In this document: in pieces, positions 38,960 through 50,978 of the stretch
How positions within the stretch are numbered: position 1 is the first letter of the stretch
How the letters are laid out: every line of letters begins with the position of its first letter
Assembly (NCBI RefSeq): GCF_007858185.1
Contig: NZ_VFES01000001.1
Span: 186,001 to 250,000 of the forward strand
DNA from: Pseudomonas grimontii
GTDB lineage: Bacteria; Pseudomonadota; Gammaproteobacteria; Pseudomonadales; Pseudomonadaceae
Direction of reading: 5' to 3'
DNA length: 64,000 nucleotides
The notes under the pieces: generated by a model
Database searches by the model: none
Told to the model about the DNA's origin: nothing
The model's input: only the letters and a program-made list of their open reading frames with translations
Program-made: the position numbers and the translations under genes

Positions 38960-39934
38960 TTACATCACTCCTGCACGCAGCAAGTCGTGCATGTTCAAGG
39001 CGCCAACCGGGTGGTCGTCGCTATTGACCACCACCAGCGCGCCGATCTTGTGGTCTTCCATGATCTTCAATGCTTCGGCTGCCAGCATTTCAGGGCGTGC
39101 AGTCTTGCCATGTGGGGTCATCACGGCGTCGATGGTCGCGGTGCGGATATCGATGGTGCGGTCCAGGGTGCGGCGCAAGTCACCGTCAGTGAATACCCCG
39201 GCCAGGCGTCCATCGGCTTCCAGGACGACGGTCATGCCCAAACCCTTGCGGGTCATTTCCATCAGCGCGTCCTTCAGCAGGGTACCGCGCTGGACGTGAG
39301 GCAATTCGTCGCCCGAGTGCATGACATTTTCCACTTTCAGCAACAGGCGGCGGCCCAGGGCGCCACCAGGGTGGGAAAACGCGAAGTCTTCAGCGGTGAA
39401 TCCGCGGGCTTCCAGCAGCGCCACGGCCAAGGCGTCGCCCATGACCAGGGCGGCGGTGGTGGAGGAGGTCGGCGCCAGGTTCAGCGGGCAGGCCTCGTGG
39501 TCCACGTGAACATTCAGGTTCACGTCGGCGGCCTTGGCCAGCGTAGAGTCCGGGTTGCCGGTGAGGCTGATCATCTTGATGCCCAGGCGCTTGATCAGTG
39601 GCAGCAGGGTCACGATTTCGTTGGTGGTGCCGGAGTTGGATAGTGCCAGGATGATGTCATCCTTGGTGATCATGCCCATGTCGCCATGGCTGGCTTCGGC
39701 AGGATGCACGAAAAATGCGGTGGTCCCGGTGCTGGCCAGGGTGGCGGCGATCTTGTTGCCGACGTGGCCCGACTTGCCCATGCCGACCACGACAACGCGG
39801 CCCTTGCTGGCCAGAATCATCTCGCAGGCGCGTACGAAATCTGCGTCGATATGGGCCAGCAAGCCTTCCACGGCTTCAACTTCGAGGCGGATGGTGCGTT
39901 GTGCGGATTGAATAAGGTCGCTGGATTGGCTCAT
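38960..39934 (-). CDS. kdsD: D-arabinose-5-phosphate isomerase
   Basis: A 324-residue SIS-plus-CBS protein that makes arabinose-5-phosphate for KDO. The SIS domain has VVVVGMGKSGHVGNKIAATL and FVHPAEASHGDMGMITKDDI. The two C-terminal CBS repeats include AGVFTDGDLRRTLDRTIDIR and HPVGALNMHDLLRAGVM. ATG 39934 (MSQSSDLIQSAQRT) is preferred over a 21-residue extension. It begins the kdsD-kdsC-lptCAB series and is divergent from mlaF. Confidence 0.95.
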   Translation of the reverse strand: MSQSSDLIQSAQRTIRLEVEAVEGLLAHIDADFVRACEMILASKGRVVVVGMGKSGHVGNKIAATLASTGTTAFFVHPAEASHGDMGMITKDDIILALSNSGTTNEIVTLLPLIKRLGIKMISLTGNPDSTLAKAADVNLNVHVDHEACPLNLAPTSSTTAALVMGDALAVALLEARGFTAEDFAFSHPGGALGRRLLLKVENVMHSGDELPHVQRGTLLKDALMEMTRKGLGMTVVLEADGRLAGVFTDGDLRRTLDRTIDIRTATIDAVMTPHGKTARPEMLAAEALKIMEDHKIGALVVVNSDDHPVGALNMHDLLRAGVM

Positions 39935-40245
39935 GTCTGAAGTCGTATAGCCTGACGAAAAGTCGGCGATTATAGCGGTAATGATCAAATCCCTCACGCA
40001 AGTTCGTCAGGCTTTATTCAACGGATGCCTGAGATCGATCCTCAGTAACATAGCCCGCAACGGTTTTTCCCTGTCCCTAAACTGAACTAGCGCTGTTCCG
40101 GCCTTGGGCGCCTTGTACCAGCAGTGATATAGTTCGCCGCCAGTTCGGTTCGCCCAGCCCATGTGGCTATCTATATGCGTCACCGTTGCAAACGTTTGTC
40201 GCATGCATGGTGTCTGAGTGAGAGGCTGCATCCCAAGGAGTTTAG
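39935..40245. other. Divergent promoter region between kdsD and mlaF
   Basis: A 311-base spacer without a supported gene. It must hold promoters for both directions. A TTGCAAACG-type hexamer near 40188 and AAGGAG before mlaF are visible, but no operator stands out. Confidence 0.4.
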
Positions 40246-41055
40246 ATGAGTGCCGATAACGCCTACGCGGTCGAGCTGAAGGGACTGACCTTCAAGCGCG
40301 GGACGCGCAGCATCTTCAATAACGTCGATATTCGCATTCCCCGCGGCAAGGTCACGGGCATCATGGGTCCGTCCGGTTGCGGCAAGACTACGCTGTTGCG
40401 TCTGATGGGCATGCAATTGCGCCCCAGCGCCGGTGAGGTGTGGGTCAACGGCCAGAACCTGCCGACGCTGTCGCGCAGTGATCTGTTCGACGCGCGCAAG
40501 CATATGGGCGTGCTGTTCCAGAGCGGTGCGCTGTTTACCGACCTCGATGTGTTCGAGAACGTGGCGTTTCCGCTGCGGGTACATACCCAGCTGTCCGACG
40601 AAATGATTCGTGACATTGTGTTGCTGAAATTGCAGGCCGTAGGCCTTCGCGGCGCCATCGACCTGATGCCCGACGAACTGTCCGGCGGTATGAAGCGTCG
40701 TGTGGCCCTGGCGCGTGCCATCGCCCTCGACCCGCAGATCCTCATGTACGACGAGCCCTTCGTCGGCCAGGATCCGATTGCCATGGGCGTGCTGGTGCGC
40801 TTGATCCGTTTGCTCAACGACGCGTTGGGTATCACCAGCATTGTGGTTTCCCACGACCTTGCAGAAACCGCGAGCATTGCCGATTACCTCTATGTAGTCG
40901 GCGATGGCCAGGTGCTGGGGCAGGGCACGCCAGAAGAACTGATGAACGCCGACAACCCGCGTATTCGCCAATTCATGACCGGCGATCCCGATGGCCCTGT
41001 GCCTTTCCACTTTCCGGCAGCGGATTACCGCTCAGACCTTCTGGGGAAGCGCTGA
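40246..41055 (+). CDS. mlaF: Phospholipid ABC transporter ATP-binding protein MlaF
   Basis: A 269-residue ATPase of the Mla complex, which keeps the outer-membrane outer leaflet free of phospholipid. Walker A is [20 protein letters not shown], the signature is [20 protein letters not shown], and Walker B is [20 protein letters not shown]. The C-terminal extension [20 protein letters not shown] is the MlaB/MlaF clasp region. Its stop overlaps the mlaE start. Confidence 0.95.
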   Translation: MSADNAYAVELKGLTFKRGTRSIFNNVDIRIPRGKVTGIMGPSGCGKTTLLRLMGMQLRPSAGEVWVNGQNLPTLSRSDLFDARKHMGVLFQSGALFTDLDVFENVAFPLRVHTQLSDEMIRDIVLLKLQAVGLRGAIDLMPDELSGGMKRRVALARAIALDPQILMYDEPFVGQDPIAMGVLVRLIRLLNDALGITSIVVSHDLAETASIADYLYVVGDGQVLGQGTPEELMNADNPRIRQFMTGDPDGPVPFHFPAADYRSDLLGKR

Positions 41056-41852
41056 TGCGCAAGACATCTCTTATCGAGAAGGTTCGCCTTTTCGGTCGCT
41101 CCGGTATCGACATCGTCGAAGTGCTGGGCCGCTCGACGATTTTCCTGTTTCACGCCTTGCTTGGCCGCGGCGGCATTGGTGGCGGCTTTGGCCTGTTGAT
41201 CAAGCAGCTGCATTCGGTGGGCGTGATGTCCCTGGTGATCATTGTGGTCTCCGGGGTGTTCATCGGGATGGTGCTGGCGTTGCAGGGCTTCAATATCCTG
41301 TCCAGCTACGGTTCGGAGCAGGCGGTGGGGCAGATGGTTGCCCTGACGCTGCTGCGTGAGCTGGGGCCGGTCGTGACCGCGTTGCTGTTCGCCGGTCGCG
41401 CGGGTTCCGCGTTGACTGCCGAAATCGGCAACATGAAGTCCACCGAGCAGTTGTCCAGCCTGGAAATGATCGGCGTGGACCCGCTCAAGTACATTGTTGC
41501 CCCGCGCCTGTGGGCCGGCTTTATTTCCCTGCCTTTGCTGGCGATGATCTTCAGCGTGGTCGGTATCTGGGGCGGTTCGTGGGTGGCGGTGGACTGGCTG
41601 GGCGTCTACGAGGGTTCCTACTGGGCCAACATGCAAAACAGCGTGACCTTCAACGGTGACGTGCTCAACGGCATCATAAAGAGCATCGTCTTCGCCTTTG
41701 TAGTGACCTGGATCGCCGTATTCCAAGGCTATGACTGTGAGCCCACTTCAGAAGGGATCAGTCGCGCCACCACCAAGACCGTTGTGTACGCCTCACTGGC
41801 AGTACTGGGCCTTGACTTCATTTTGACCGCCTTGATGTTTGGAGATTTCTGA
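41055..41852 (+). CDS. mlaE: Phospholipid ABC transporter permease MlaE
   Basis: A 265-residue permease with about five to six membrane segments. The conserved cytoplasmic loop is [20 protein letters not shown], followed by [40 protein letters not shown] near the C-terminus is also diagnostic. One-base overlaps with mlaF and mlaD indicate tight coupling. Confidence 0.96.
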   Translation: MRKTSLIEKVRLFGRSGIDIVEVLGRSTIFLFHALLGRGGIGGGFGLLIKQLHSVGVMSLVIIVVSGVFIGMVLALQGFNILSSYGSEQAVGQMVALTLLRELGPVVTALLFAGRAGSALTAEIGNMKSTEQLSSLEMIGVDPLKYIVAPRLWAGFISLPLLAMIFSVVGIWGGSWVAVDWLGVYEGSYWANMQNSVTFNGDVLNGIIKSIVFAFVVTWIAVFQGYDCEPTSEGISRATTKTVVYASLAVLGLDFILTALMFGDF

Positions 41853-42319
41853 TGCAAAACCGCACTGTGGAAATCGGTGTCGGCCTTTTCTTGCTGGCTG
41901 GCATCCTGGCTTTACTGTTGCTGGCCCTGCGAGTCAGCGGCCTTTCGGCCAGCCCCACCGCCGATACTTATAAACTTTACGCGTACTTCGACAATATCGC
42001 CGGTTTGACTGTCAGAGCTAAAGTGACCATGGCCGGTGTGACCATCGGCAAGGTCACGGCAATCGATCTGGATCGCGATAGCTTCACCGGGCGAGTGACG
42101 ATGCAACTGGACAAGAAGGTCGATAATCTGCCGACCGACTCCACTGCATCTATCCTCACTGCGGGTCTGCTGGGCGAGAAGTACATCGGTGTCAGCGTGG
42201 GCGGGGAAACAGCCCTGCTCAAGGATGGTTCGACCATCCACGACACTCAGTCGTCGCTGGTGCTTGAAGACCTGATCGGTAAATTCCTGCTCAATACGGT
42301 CAATAAAGACGCCAAATGA
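41852..42319 (+). CDS. mlaD: Phospholipid transporter MCE-domain protein MlaD
   Basis: A 155-residue inner-membrane protein with an N-terminal helix (EIGVGLFLLAGILALLLLAL) and one MCE domain: YAYFDNIAGLTVRAKVTMAG, STASILTAGLLGEKYIGVSV. It forms a hexameric ring that carries lipid through MlaFEDB. It is first in line after mlaE and a few bases before mlaC. Confidence 0.94.
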   Translation: MQNRTVEIGVGLFLLAGILALLLLALRVSGLSASPTADTYKLYAYFDNIAGLTVRAKVTMAGVTIGKVTAIDLDRDSFTGRVTMQLDKKVDNLPTDSTASILTAGLLGEKYIGVSVGGETALLKDGSTIHDTQSSLVLEDLIGKFLLNTVNKDAK

Positions 42320-42330
42320 GGAATCTGTAC

Positions 42331-42978
42331 ATGATCTCTACCTTGCGACGTGGCCTCCTGGTACTGCTTGCAGCGCTGCCGTTGATGGCCAACGCAGCAG
42401 GTTCTGCGCACGAACTGGTGCAGGACACTACCAACAAGATGTTGGCTGACCTGACTGCCAATAAAGAGCAGTACAAGCAAGACCCGAGCAAATTCTACGA
42501 AGCGCTGAATACCATCGTCGGTCCGGTCGTCGATGCTGAAGGTATTTCGCGCAGCATCATGACGGTCAAGTATTCGCGCAAGGCCACCCCTGCGCAAATG
42601 CAAACGTTCCAGGAAAACTTCAAGCGTGGCCTCTTCCAGTTCTATGGCAACGCTTTGCTTGAGTACAACAACCAGGGCATTACCGTCGCTCCCGCCGGGG
42701 ATGAGTCGGGTGATCGCACCAGCGTCAACATGAGCGTCAAGGGTTCCAACGGCGCTGTCTACCCGGTGCAGTACACGCTGGAGAAGATCAATGGCGAGTG
42801 GAAGCTGCGCAACGTGATTATCAACGGTATCAACATCGGCAAGCTGTTCCGTGACCAGTTCGCCGACGCCATGCAGCGCAATGGCAACGACCTGGACAAA
42901 ACCATCAATGGTTGGGCCGGTGAAGTCGCCAAGGCCAAGGAAGAGACCGACAAAGCTGCCGGGAAGCCTGCGCAATGA
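42331..42978 (+). CDS. mlaC: Periplasmic phospholipid-binding protein MlaC
   Basis: A 215-residue periplasmic lipid shuttle. The signal peptide is STLRRGLLVLLAALPLMANA, with cleavage after ANA. The Tol_Tol_Ttg2 domain follows, with ISRSIMTVKYSRKATPAQMQ, TFQENFKRGLFQFYGNALLE and WKLRNVIINGINIGKLFRDQ. ATG 42331 has GAGGA upstream. ATG 42316, overlapping the mlaD stop, lacks one. It overlaps mlaB by four bases. Confidence 0.92.
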   Translation: MISTLRRGLLVLLAALPLMANAAGSAHELVQDTTNKMLADLTANKEQYKQDPSKFYEALNTIVGPVVDAEGISRSIMTVKYSRKATPAQMQTFQENFKRGLFQFYGNALLEYNNQGITVAPAGDESGDRTSVNMSVKGSNGAVYPVQYTLEKINGEWKLRNVIINGINIGKLFRDQFADAMQRNGNDLDKTINGWAGEVAKAKEETDKAAGKPAQ

Positions 42979-43280
42979 CCGAGTCGGGTGTTCGTCTCGG
43001 TGACGCTGGCGAGCTGTTCCTCAGCGGCGTGCTGGATTACCGCACCGGGCCTGACCTGCGCAAGCAGGGCCAGGCGCTGATCAAGACCAGCGCCGCCCCT
43101 GCGTTGGTGCTCGATTGCTCGGCTGTGACCAAGTCCAGCAGCGTCGGCTTATCGCTGCTGCTGTGCTTTATGCGCGATGCCGAAGCGGCCAAAAAACCGG
43201 TCAGCATCCGTGCATTACCTGAAGACATGCGCGAAATTGCCGAGGTTTCCGGTTTGACCGAGCTGTTGGCACATCCTTAA
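42975..43280 (+). CDS. mlaB: STAS-domain protein MlaB
   Basis: A 101-residue cytoplasmic STAS protein that stabilises MlaF. The domain pattern reads GELFLSGVLDYRTGPDLRKQ, then VLDCSAVTKSSSVGLSLLLC, where DCSAV-x-x-x-S-S-x-G-L aligns with the STAS serine/threonine loop. It is the last mla gene and is followed by a strong terminator. Confidence 0.9.
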   Translation: MTESGVRLGDAGELFLSGVLDYRTGPDLRKQGQALIKTSAAPALVLDCSAVTKSSSVGLSLLLCFMRDAEAAKKPVSIRALPEDMREIAEVSGLTELLAHP

Positions 43281-43295
43281 TACACATTATCGATG

Positions 43296-43349
43296 AAGCC
43301 CCCCGTCAGAGTCCTGCTATGCGGGGTTCGCAGGCGCGGGGCTTTTTTG
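43296..43349 (+). terminator. Intrinsic terminator after mlaB
   Basis: AAGCCCC and GGGGCTT pair across a GC-rich loop and are followed by a T-run (GGGGCTTTTTT). This ends the mlaFEDCB transcript before ibaG. Confidence 0.8.
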
Positions 43350-43394
43350 TATGATGTGCGACCCGTGCGCACTGGGCGCCGATAGAGGTTGATC

Positions 43395-44923
<1,529 letters not shown>

Positions 44924-44935
44924 TCCCCACTGCAT

Positions 44936-45035
44936 TGTAGGCGCGAGCTTGCTCGCGAAGAACTCGTGGGCACCGCGTTGAGTCTGAATAAACGCGTTAT
45001 CGTTGACGTTTTTCGCGAGCAAGCTCGCTCCTACA
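44936..45035. repeat. REPIN of the second REP type
   Basis: TGTAGGCGCGAGCTTGCTCG at the left and its inverse CGAGCAAGCTCGCTCCTACA at the right frame about 60 bases. This is a different core (GCGAGCTTGCTCGCGAA) from the CTGTGGGAGGGGG class found elsewhere in the window. Confidence 0.88.
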
Positions 45036-45136
45036 TACACTGGTTTGTTTCAAATCGAGGCTGTCATGGTCTCGATCTGTGTCTGGCGCCGTTTGCGACC
45101 GGACAGCAATAGCCTGATGAAGGACTGACGTTTCCC

Positions 45137-45772
45137 ATGTTGACCATCGCACTGTCCAAGGGCCGCATCCTTGACGACACTTTGCCGCTTCTGGCTGAAG
45201 CGGGCATCGTGCCGACCGAGAATCCGGACAAGAGCCGCAAGCTGATCATCCCCACGACCCAGGACGACGTTCGCCTGCTGATCGTACGGGCTACCGACGT
45301 GCCAACTTACGTTGAACATGGCGCGGCCGACCTCGGTGTCGCCGGTAAAGACGTGCTGATGGAATACGGCGGCCAAGGCCTGTACGAGCCGCTGGACCTG
45401 CGCATTGCGCTGTGCAAGCTGATGACGGCCGGCCGTGTCGGTGATGTTGAGCCCAAAGGCCGCCTGCGCGTGGCCACCAAGTTCGTCAACGTCGCCAAGC
45501 GCTACTACGCCGAGCAAGGCCGCCAGGTCGACATCATCAAGCTCTACGGCTCGATGGAGCTGGCGCCGCTGATCGGCCTGGCCGACAAGATTATCGACGT
45601 GGTCGACACCGGCAACACCCTGCGTGCCAACGGTCTCGAACCACAGGACTTTATCGCCGACATCAGCTCTCGGCTGATCGTCAACAAAGCGTCGATGAAG
45701 ATGCAGCACGCCCGTATCCAGGCGTTGATCGACACCCTGCGCAAGGCAGTGGAGTCTCGACACCGCGGTTGA
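45137..45772 (+). CDS. hisG: ATP phosphoribosyltransferase catalytic subunit (short form)
   Basis: A 211-residue first enzyme of histidine synthesis. It begins [20 protein letters not shown] and has [20 protein letters not shown] and [20 protein letters not shown] plus the PRPP loop [19 protein letters not shown]. The ACT-like C-terminal domain is missing. This short form needs HisZ as regulatory subunit, encoded elsewhere. hisD and hisC follow. Confidence 0.96.
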   Translation: MLTIALSKGRILDDTLPLLAEAGIVPTENPDKSRKLIIPTTQDDVRLLIVRATDVPTYVEHGAADLGVAGKDVLMEYGGQGLYEPLDLRIALCKLMTAGRVGDVEPKGRLRVATKFVNVAKRYYAEQGRQVDIIKLYGSMELAPLIGLADKIIDVVDTGNTLRANGLEPQDFIADISSRLIVNKASMKMQHARIQALIDTLRKAVESRHRG

Positions 45773-45900
45773 CTCACCCGCGTAGCTGAAAAGCCGCGCC
45801 CGTCTATCCGCCTCATAGCCAGAATTCTCAGGTGCCCAAGCGGAAACGACTGCTAGTTTAGGGCGCCTGAGTTTTTGCCAATTCTATTGAGGCCCTCGCT

Positions 45901-47220
45901 ATGACCACGTCCACTGCAATTGCCCGACTCAACGCTGCCGACCCGGATTTCGCCCATCATCTGGATCATCTGCTGAGCTGGGAAAGCGTGTCCGACGACT
46001 CGGTCAACCAGCGGGTGCTCGACATTATCAAGGCCGTGCGCGAGCGCGGTGACGCGGCGCTGGTGGACTTCACCCGCCAGTTCGACGGTCTGGACGTCAA
46101 GTCCATGTCCGACCTGATCCTGCCTCGCGAACGCCTGGAACTGGCCCTGACGCGCATCACCGCGCCGCAGCGCGAAGCCCTCGAAGTCGCCGCGACCCGA
46201 GTGCGCAGCTACCACGAAAAACAGAAGCAGGATTCCTGGAGCTACACCGAAGCCGATGGCACGGTGCTGGGCCAGAAGGTCACACCGCTGGACCGTGCGG
46301 GTCTGTACGTACCGGGCGGCAAAGCTTCTTACCCGTCCTCAGTATTGATGAACGCGATCCCGGCCAAAGTTGCCGGCGTGACCGAAGTGGTCATGGTGGT
46401 ACCGACCCCGCGCGGTGAAATCAATGAGCTGGTACTGGCTGCCGCCTGCATTGCCGGTGTCGACCGCGTGTTCACCATCGGCGGTGCCCAGGCGGTTGCC
46501 GCCCTGGCTTATGGCACCGAAAGCGTGCCGAAGGTCGACAAGGTGGTCGGCCCCGGCAACATCTACGTTGCTACCGCCAAGCGCCATGTGTTCGGCCAGG
46601 TGGGGATCGACATGATCGCCGGCCCGTCTGAAATCCTCGTGGTGTGCGACGGCCAGACCGACCCGGACTGGATCGCCATGGACCTGTTCTCCCAGGCCGA
46701 GCACGACGAGGACGCCCAGGCGATCCTGGTCAGCCCGGACGCCGAGTTCCTCGACAAGGTCGCCGCCAGCATCAATAAGCTCCTGCCGACCATGGACCGC
46801 GCCGAGATCATCGAGAAGTCGATCAATGGTCGTGGCGCGCTGATCCTGGTGCGTGACATGGAGCAGGCCATCGAAGTGGCCAACCGTATCGCGCCGGAGC
46901 ACCTGGAGCTGTCCGTGGCCGATCCACAGGCCTGGCTGCCGTCGATTCGCCATGCGGGTGCGATCTTCATGGGCCGCCACACCAGCGAAGCGCTGGGTGA
47001 CTACTGCGCCGGTCCTAACCACGTGCTGCCGACTTCCGGTACCGCGCGCTTCTCGTCGCCGCTGGGGGTGTATGACTTCCAGAAGCGCTCGTCGATCATC
47101 TTCTGCTCGCCACAAGGCGCTTCCGAATTGGGCAAGACTGCCTCGGTGCTGGCCCGTGGTGAATCCCTGAGCGCCCACGCCCGTAGTGCCGAGTATCGAA
47201 TCCTGGAAGAGGGGAAATAA
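45901..47220 (+). CDS. hisD: Histidinol dehydrogenase
   Basis: A 439-residue zinc enzyme for the last two oxidations of histidine synthesis. Conserved text includes [60 protein letters not shown] and [15 protein letters not shown] with zinc ligands, and [11 protein letters not shown]. The C-terminus has [20 protein letters not shown]. It is four bases before hisC. Confidence 0.97.
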   Translation: MTTSTAIARLNAADPDFAHHLDHLLSWESVSDDSVNQRVLDIIKAVRERGDAALVDFTRQFDGLDVKSMSDLILPRERLELALTRITAPQREALEVAATRVRSYHEKQKQDSWSYTEADGTVLGQKVTPLDRAGLYVPGGKASYPSSVLMNAIPAKVAGVTEVVMVVPTPRGEINELVLAAACIAGVDRVFTIGGAQAVAALAYGTESVPKVDKVVGPGNIYVATAKRHVFGQVGIDMIAGPSEILVVCDGQTDPDWIAMDLFSQAEHDEDAQAILVSPDAEFLDKVAASINKLLPTMDRAEIIEKSINGRGALILVRDMEQAIEVANRIAPEHLELSVADPQAWLPSIRHAGAIFMGRHTSEALGDYCAGPNHVLPTSGTARFSSPLGVYDFQKRSSIIFCSPQGASELGKTASVLARGESLSAHARSAEYRILEEGK

Positions 47221-47223
47221 CAC

Positions 47224-48276
47224 ATGAGCAAATTCTGGAGCCCCTTCGTCAAGGACCTCGTGCCTTACGTGCCCGGCGAGCAACCGAAGCTGACCAAGCT
47301 GGTCAAGCTCAACACCAATGAAAACCCCTACGGCCCATCGCCCAAGGCGCTGGCGGCGATGCAGGCCGAGTTGAACGACAACCTGCGCCTGTATCCGGAC
47401 CCCAACAGCGACTTGCTCAAGCAGGCCGTGGCCAAGTATTACGCGATCGACGCCAGCAAGGTGTTCCTCGGCAACGGCTCCGATGAAGTCCTGGCGCACA
47501 TCTTTCACGGCCTTTTCCAGCACGAACTGCCGCTGCTGTTCCCGGATATCAGCTACAGCTTTTATCCGGTGTACTGTGGTCTCTACGGCATCCAGTCCGA
47601 CCCGGTGCCGTTGGGCGAGCAGTTCCAGATCCGCGTGGCCGACTACGCCAGGCCCAACGGCGGGATCATCTTCCCCAACCCGAACGCACCGACAGGCTGC
47701 GTCCTGGCGCTGGATGCCGTGGAGCAGATCCTCAAGGCCAGCCCGGATTCGGTGGTGGTGGTTGATGAAGCCTATATCGACTTTGGCGGCGAAACCGCCA
47801 TCAGCCTGGTGGACCGCTACCCGAACCTGCTGGTGACCCAGACCCTGTCCAAGTCACGCTCACTGGCCGGCTTGCGTGTAGGCCTCGCCGTGGGCCACCC
47901 GGACCTCATCGAAGCGCTGGAGCGGGTCAAGAACAGCTTCAACTCCTACCCGCTGGATCGCCTGGCGATTGTCGGCGCGGCGGCGGCGTTCGAGGACCGT
48001 GAGTATTTCGAGAAGACTTGCCAGTTGGTGATCGACAGCCGTAACAAGCTAGTCGCGCAATTGGAAGGCAAGGGCTTTGAAGTGTTGCCGTCAGCGGCCA
48101 ACTTCATCTTTGCCCGCCACCCACGGCACGACGCTGCCGGCCTGGCGGCCAAGCTGCGTGAGCAGGGGGTGATCGTGCGGCACTTCAAGCAGGAGCGGAT
48201 TGCCCAGTTCCTGCGGATCAGCATCGGTACGCCGGAGCAGAACCAGGCGCTGATCGATGGTCTCGGCGAGCTTTAA
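47224..48276 (+). CDS. hisC: Histidinol-phosphate aminotransferase
   Basis: A 350-residue PLP-dependent class II aminotransferase. [20 protein letters not shown] at the start, [40 protein letters not shown] and the PLP-Lys in [20 protein letters not shown] are all present. It completes the hisG-hisD-hisC series. Confidence 0.95.
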   Translation: MSKFWSPFVKDLVPYVPGEQPKLTKLVKLNTNENPYGPSPKALAAMQAELNDNLRLYPDPNSDLLKQAVAKYYAIDASKVFLGNGSDEVLAHIFHGLFQHELPLLFPDISYSFYPVYCGLYGIQSDPVPLGEQFQIRVADYARPNGGIIFPNPNAPTGCVLALDAVEQILKASPDSVVVVDEAYIDFGGETAISLVDRYPNLLVTQTLSKSRSLAGLRVGLAVGHPDLIEALERVKNSFNSYPLDRLAIVGAAAAFEDREYFEKTCQLVIDSRNKLVAQLEGKGFEVLPSAANFIFARHPRHDAAGLAAKLREQGVIVRHFKQERIAQFLRISIGTPEQNQALIDGLGEL

Positions 48277-48291
48277 CGGGCGCTGAAATCA

Positions 48292-48323
48292 AATGTGGGA
48301 GGGGGCAAGCCCCCTTCCACATT
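48292..48323. repeat. Compact REP hairpin
   Basis: AATGTGGGAGGGGGC and GCCCCCTTCCACATT are joined by AA, giving a nearly perfect 15-bp stem. It looks like a REP pair that has lost all internal sequence. It lies between the convergent hisC and uracil permease genes and may act as a bidirectional terminator. Confidence 0.75.
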
Positions 48324-48338
48324 GGTTTGTATTGGCAG

Positions 48339-49619
48339 TTAGATCAGCGGCTCATCCGGCTTCTTGTTCTTCCAGCCATCATTGCCCGGCAGCAGCAGGT
48401 TCAAACCAATCGCTACCACCGCACACAGGGCGATGCCCTTCAGACCGAAGTCATCCGGACCCGTCCCGGTTCCCACCAATACGCCGCCAATGCCGAACAC
48501 CAGGGTCACCGACACAATCACCAGATTGCGCGCTTCACCCAGGTCAATCTTGTGGCGGATCAACGTGTTCATCCCCACCGCGGCAATCGAGCCGAACAGC
48601 AGGCACAGGATCCCGCCCATCACCGGTACCGGGATGCTTTGCAGCAGTGCACCGAACTTGCCGATGAACGCCAGGCTGATGGCAAACACCGCCGCCCAGG
48701 TCATGATCTTCGGGTTGTAGTTCTTGGTCAGCATCACCGCGCCCGTCACTTCGGCGTAGGTGGTGTTCGGCGGGCCGCCAAACAGGCCGGCTGCCGTGGT
48801 GGCGATACCGTCACCGAGCAAGGTGCGGTGCAGGCCAGGTTTCTTCAGGTAGTCGCGACCGGTCACGCTGCCCACTGCAATCACACCGCCGATATGTTCG
48901 ATCGCTGGGGCCAGGGCCACCGGGACGATAAACAGGATCGCCTGCCAGTTGAACTCCGGCGCGGTGAAGTGGGGCAGGGCGAACCACGGTGCTGCGGCGA
49001 TCTTTGCCGTGTCGACCACGCCAAAGTAGAACGCCATGGCAAATCCCACCAACACGCCGGAGATGATCGGCACCAGGCGGAAAATACCCTTGCCGAACAC
49101 CGCCACGATCAACGTGGTCAGCAGCGCAGGCATCGAGATCATCATCGCTGTCTGGTAATGAATCAACTCGGCGCCATCGCCGGATTTACCCATCGCCATG
49201 TTCGCGGCAATCGGTGCCATGGCCAGGCCGATGGAAATGATTACCGGGCCGATCACCACGGGTGGCAGCAGGCGGTCGATGAAGCCGGTGCCTTTGATCT
49301 TCACGGCCAGGCCGAGGAAGGTATAGACAAAACCGGCTGCCATCACCCCGCCCATGGTCGCCGCCAGGCCGAACTGGTCCTTGGCGAGAATGATCGGGGT
49401 GATGAAGGCAAAGCTCGACGCCAGGAATACCGGCACCTGCCGCCCCGTCACCACCTGGAACAACAACGTGCCCAGGCCAGCGGTGAACAGTGCGACGTTT
49501 GGATCCAGACCTGTGATCAGCGGCATCAACACCAGCGCGCCAAATGCTACGAAGAGCATTTGTGCGCCAGACAGGATCTGGCGCCAAAGCGGGTCGTTGA
49601 ATTCATCCTGCATGTTCAC
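48339..49619 (-). CDS. uraA: Uracil-xanthine permease (NCS2 family)
   Basis: A 426-residue proton symporter with about 14 hydrophobic segments. NCS2 landmarks are [40 protein letters not shown] with the substrate-binding Glu, and [20 protein letters not shown]. Pairing with upp four bases inside its upstream neighbour points to uracil as the main substrate. Confidence 0.92.
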   Translation of the reverse strand: MNMQDEFNDPLWRQILSGAQMLFVAFGALVLMPLITGLDPNVALFTAGLGTLLFQVVTGRQVPVFLASSFAFITPIILAKDQFGLAATMGGVMAAGFVYTFLGLAVKIKGTGFIDRLLPPVVIGPVIISIGLAMAPIAANMAMGKSGDGAELIHYQTAMMISMPALLTTLIVAVFGKGIFRLVPIISGVLVGFAMAFYFGVVDTAKIAAAPWFALPHFTAPEFNWQAILFIVPVALAPAIEHIGGVIAVGSVTGRDYLKKPGLHRTLLGDGIATTAAGLFGGPPNTTYAEVTGAVMLTKNYNPKIMTWAAVFAISLAFIGKFGALLQSIPVPVMGGILCLLFGSIAAVGMNTLIRHKIDLGEARNLVIVSVTLVFGIGGVLVGTGTGPDDFGLKGIALCAVVAIGLNLLLPGNDGWKNKKPDEPLI

Positions 49620-50254
49620 GCGTCCTTCTGCTTGGTGCCGAAGATCTTGTCACCGGCATCGCCCAGGCCTGGGATGATGTAGCCGTGTTCGTTCAGGCGC
49701 TCATCGATGGAGGCGGTGTAGATCTGCACGTCCGGGTGGGCTTTCTCGACGGCGGCGATGCCTTCGGGCGCGGCCACCAGCACCATGGCGCGGATGTCCC
49801 GGCAACCGGCTTTTTTCAGCAGGTCGATGGTGGCAACCATGGAGCTGCCGGTGGCGAGCATCGGGTCAATGATCATGGCCAGGCGTTCGTTGATTTCCGG
49901 TACGAGTTTTTCCAGGTAGGTGTGGGCCTGCAGGGTTTCTTCGTTGCGGGCTACGCCGACGGCGCTGACCTTGGCGCCCGGAATCAAGCTGAGCACGCCT
50001 TCGAGCATGCCGATACCGGCGCGCAGGATCGGCACCACGGTGATCTTCTTACCGGCGATTTTCTCGACCTGGACGGTACCCGCCCAACCTTCGATGTCGT
50101 AGGTTTCCAGAGGCAAATCTTTGGTGGCTTCGTAAGTGAGCAGCGCTCCGACTTCCTGAGCAAGCTCACGGAAATTCTTCGTGCTAATGTCGGCACGGCG
50201 CATAAGGCCGAGTTTGTGTCGGATCAGCGGGTGGCGGATCTCGCGAGTGGGCAT
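49616..50254 (-). CDS. upp: Uracil phosphoribosyltransferase
   Basis: A 212-residue salvage enzyme converting uracil and PRPP to UMP. It starts [20 protein letters not shown], and the PRPP loop is [20 protein letters not shown]. The C-terminal [20 protein letters not shown] carries the uracil-binding G-D-A-G. The ATG at 50254 is preferred over an 8-residue extension. It is divergent from hpt across a 163-base gap. Confidence 0.96.
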   Translation of the reverse strand: MPTREIRHPLIRHKLGLMRRADISTKNFRELAQEVGALLTYEATKDLPLETYDIEGWAGTVQVEKIAGKKITVVPILRAGIGMLEGVLSLIPGAKVSAVGVARNEETLQAHTYLEKLVPEINERLAMIIDPMLATGSSMVATIDLLKKAGCRDIRAMVLVAAPEGIAAVEKAHPDVQIYTASIDERLNEHGYIIPGLGDAGDKIFGTKQKDA

Positions 50255-50417
50255 GGGAAAGGCTCCGGCGGCGGGCAAAAAAACCGGCCTAGATTAATCT
50301 ATCCGAGGGTGTTGTCCTATAGACATCTAGTACGTTAGTCCATTAAGGCTTGATCGTTGCGCCTCACATGCGTACCTTTGCCCGCTTTTCTTGCCACAGC
50401 ACCCCTTGGAGAGCGCC

Positions 50418-50975
50418 ATGTCCGCTGATCTCGAGCATATCCGTCAAATCATGCGCGAGGCTGACTGCCTGTATACCGAAGCGCAAGTCGAAGCAGCGAT
50501 CGCCAAGGTTGGCGCACACATCACCCGCGACATGGCCGACACCAACCCGGTGGTCTTCTGCGTGATGAACGGTGGCCTGATCTTCGCCGGAAAATTGCTG
50601 ACTCACCTGCAATTCCCGCTGGAAGCGTCCTACCTGCACGCCACTCGCTATCGCAACGAAACCACTGGAGGCGACCTGTTCTGGAAAGCCAAGCCGGAAG
50701 TCTCGTTCATCGACCGCGACGTGCTGATCATCGATGACATCCTCGATGAAGGCCACACCCTGGGTGCGATCATCGACTTCTGTAAACACGCTGGCGCACG
50801 TAAAGTGCACACCGCCGTGCTGATCGACAAAGACCACGACCGCAAGGCCCGTCCAGAGTTGAAAGCCGATTTCGTCGGCCTGCCATGCATCGATCGCTAC
50901 ATCTTCGGTTACGGCATGGATTACAAAGGCTACTGGCGCAACGCCAATGGGATCTACGCCGTCAAAGGTATGTAA
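50418..50975 (+). CDS. hpt: Hypoxanthine-guanine phosphoribosyltransferase
   Basis: A 185-residue purine salvage enzyme. The PRPP motif is DVLIIDDILDEGHTLGAIID. VVFCVMNGGLIFAGKLLTHL is the substrate pocket. The C-terminal FVGLPCIDRYIFGYGMDYKG resembles the IGFxxPDxFVVGYGxD box. The start at MSADLEHIRQ has GGAGAG upstream. Confidence 0.92.
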   Translation: MSADLEHIRQIMREADCLYTEAQVEAAIAKVGAHITRDMADTNPVVFCVMNGGLIFAGKLLTHLQFPLEASYLHATRYRNETTGGDLFWKAKPEVSFIDRDVLIIDDILDEGHTLGAIIDFCKHAGARKVHTAVLIDKDHDRKARPELKADFVGLPCIDRYIFGYGMDYKGYWRNANGIYAVKGM

Positions 50976-50978
50976 CGT

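Noticed and set aside
48327..49682. A 451-codon plus-strand frame opposite the uracil permease gene
   Set aside because: Rich in Gln/His/Arg. It is the antisense of hydrophobic membrane-protein codons.
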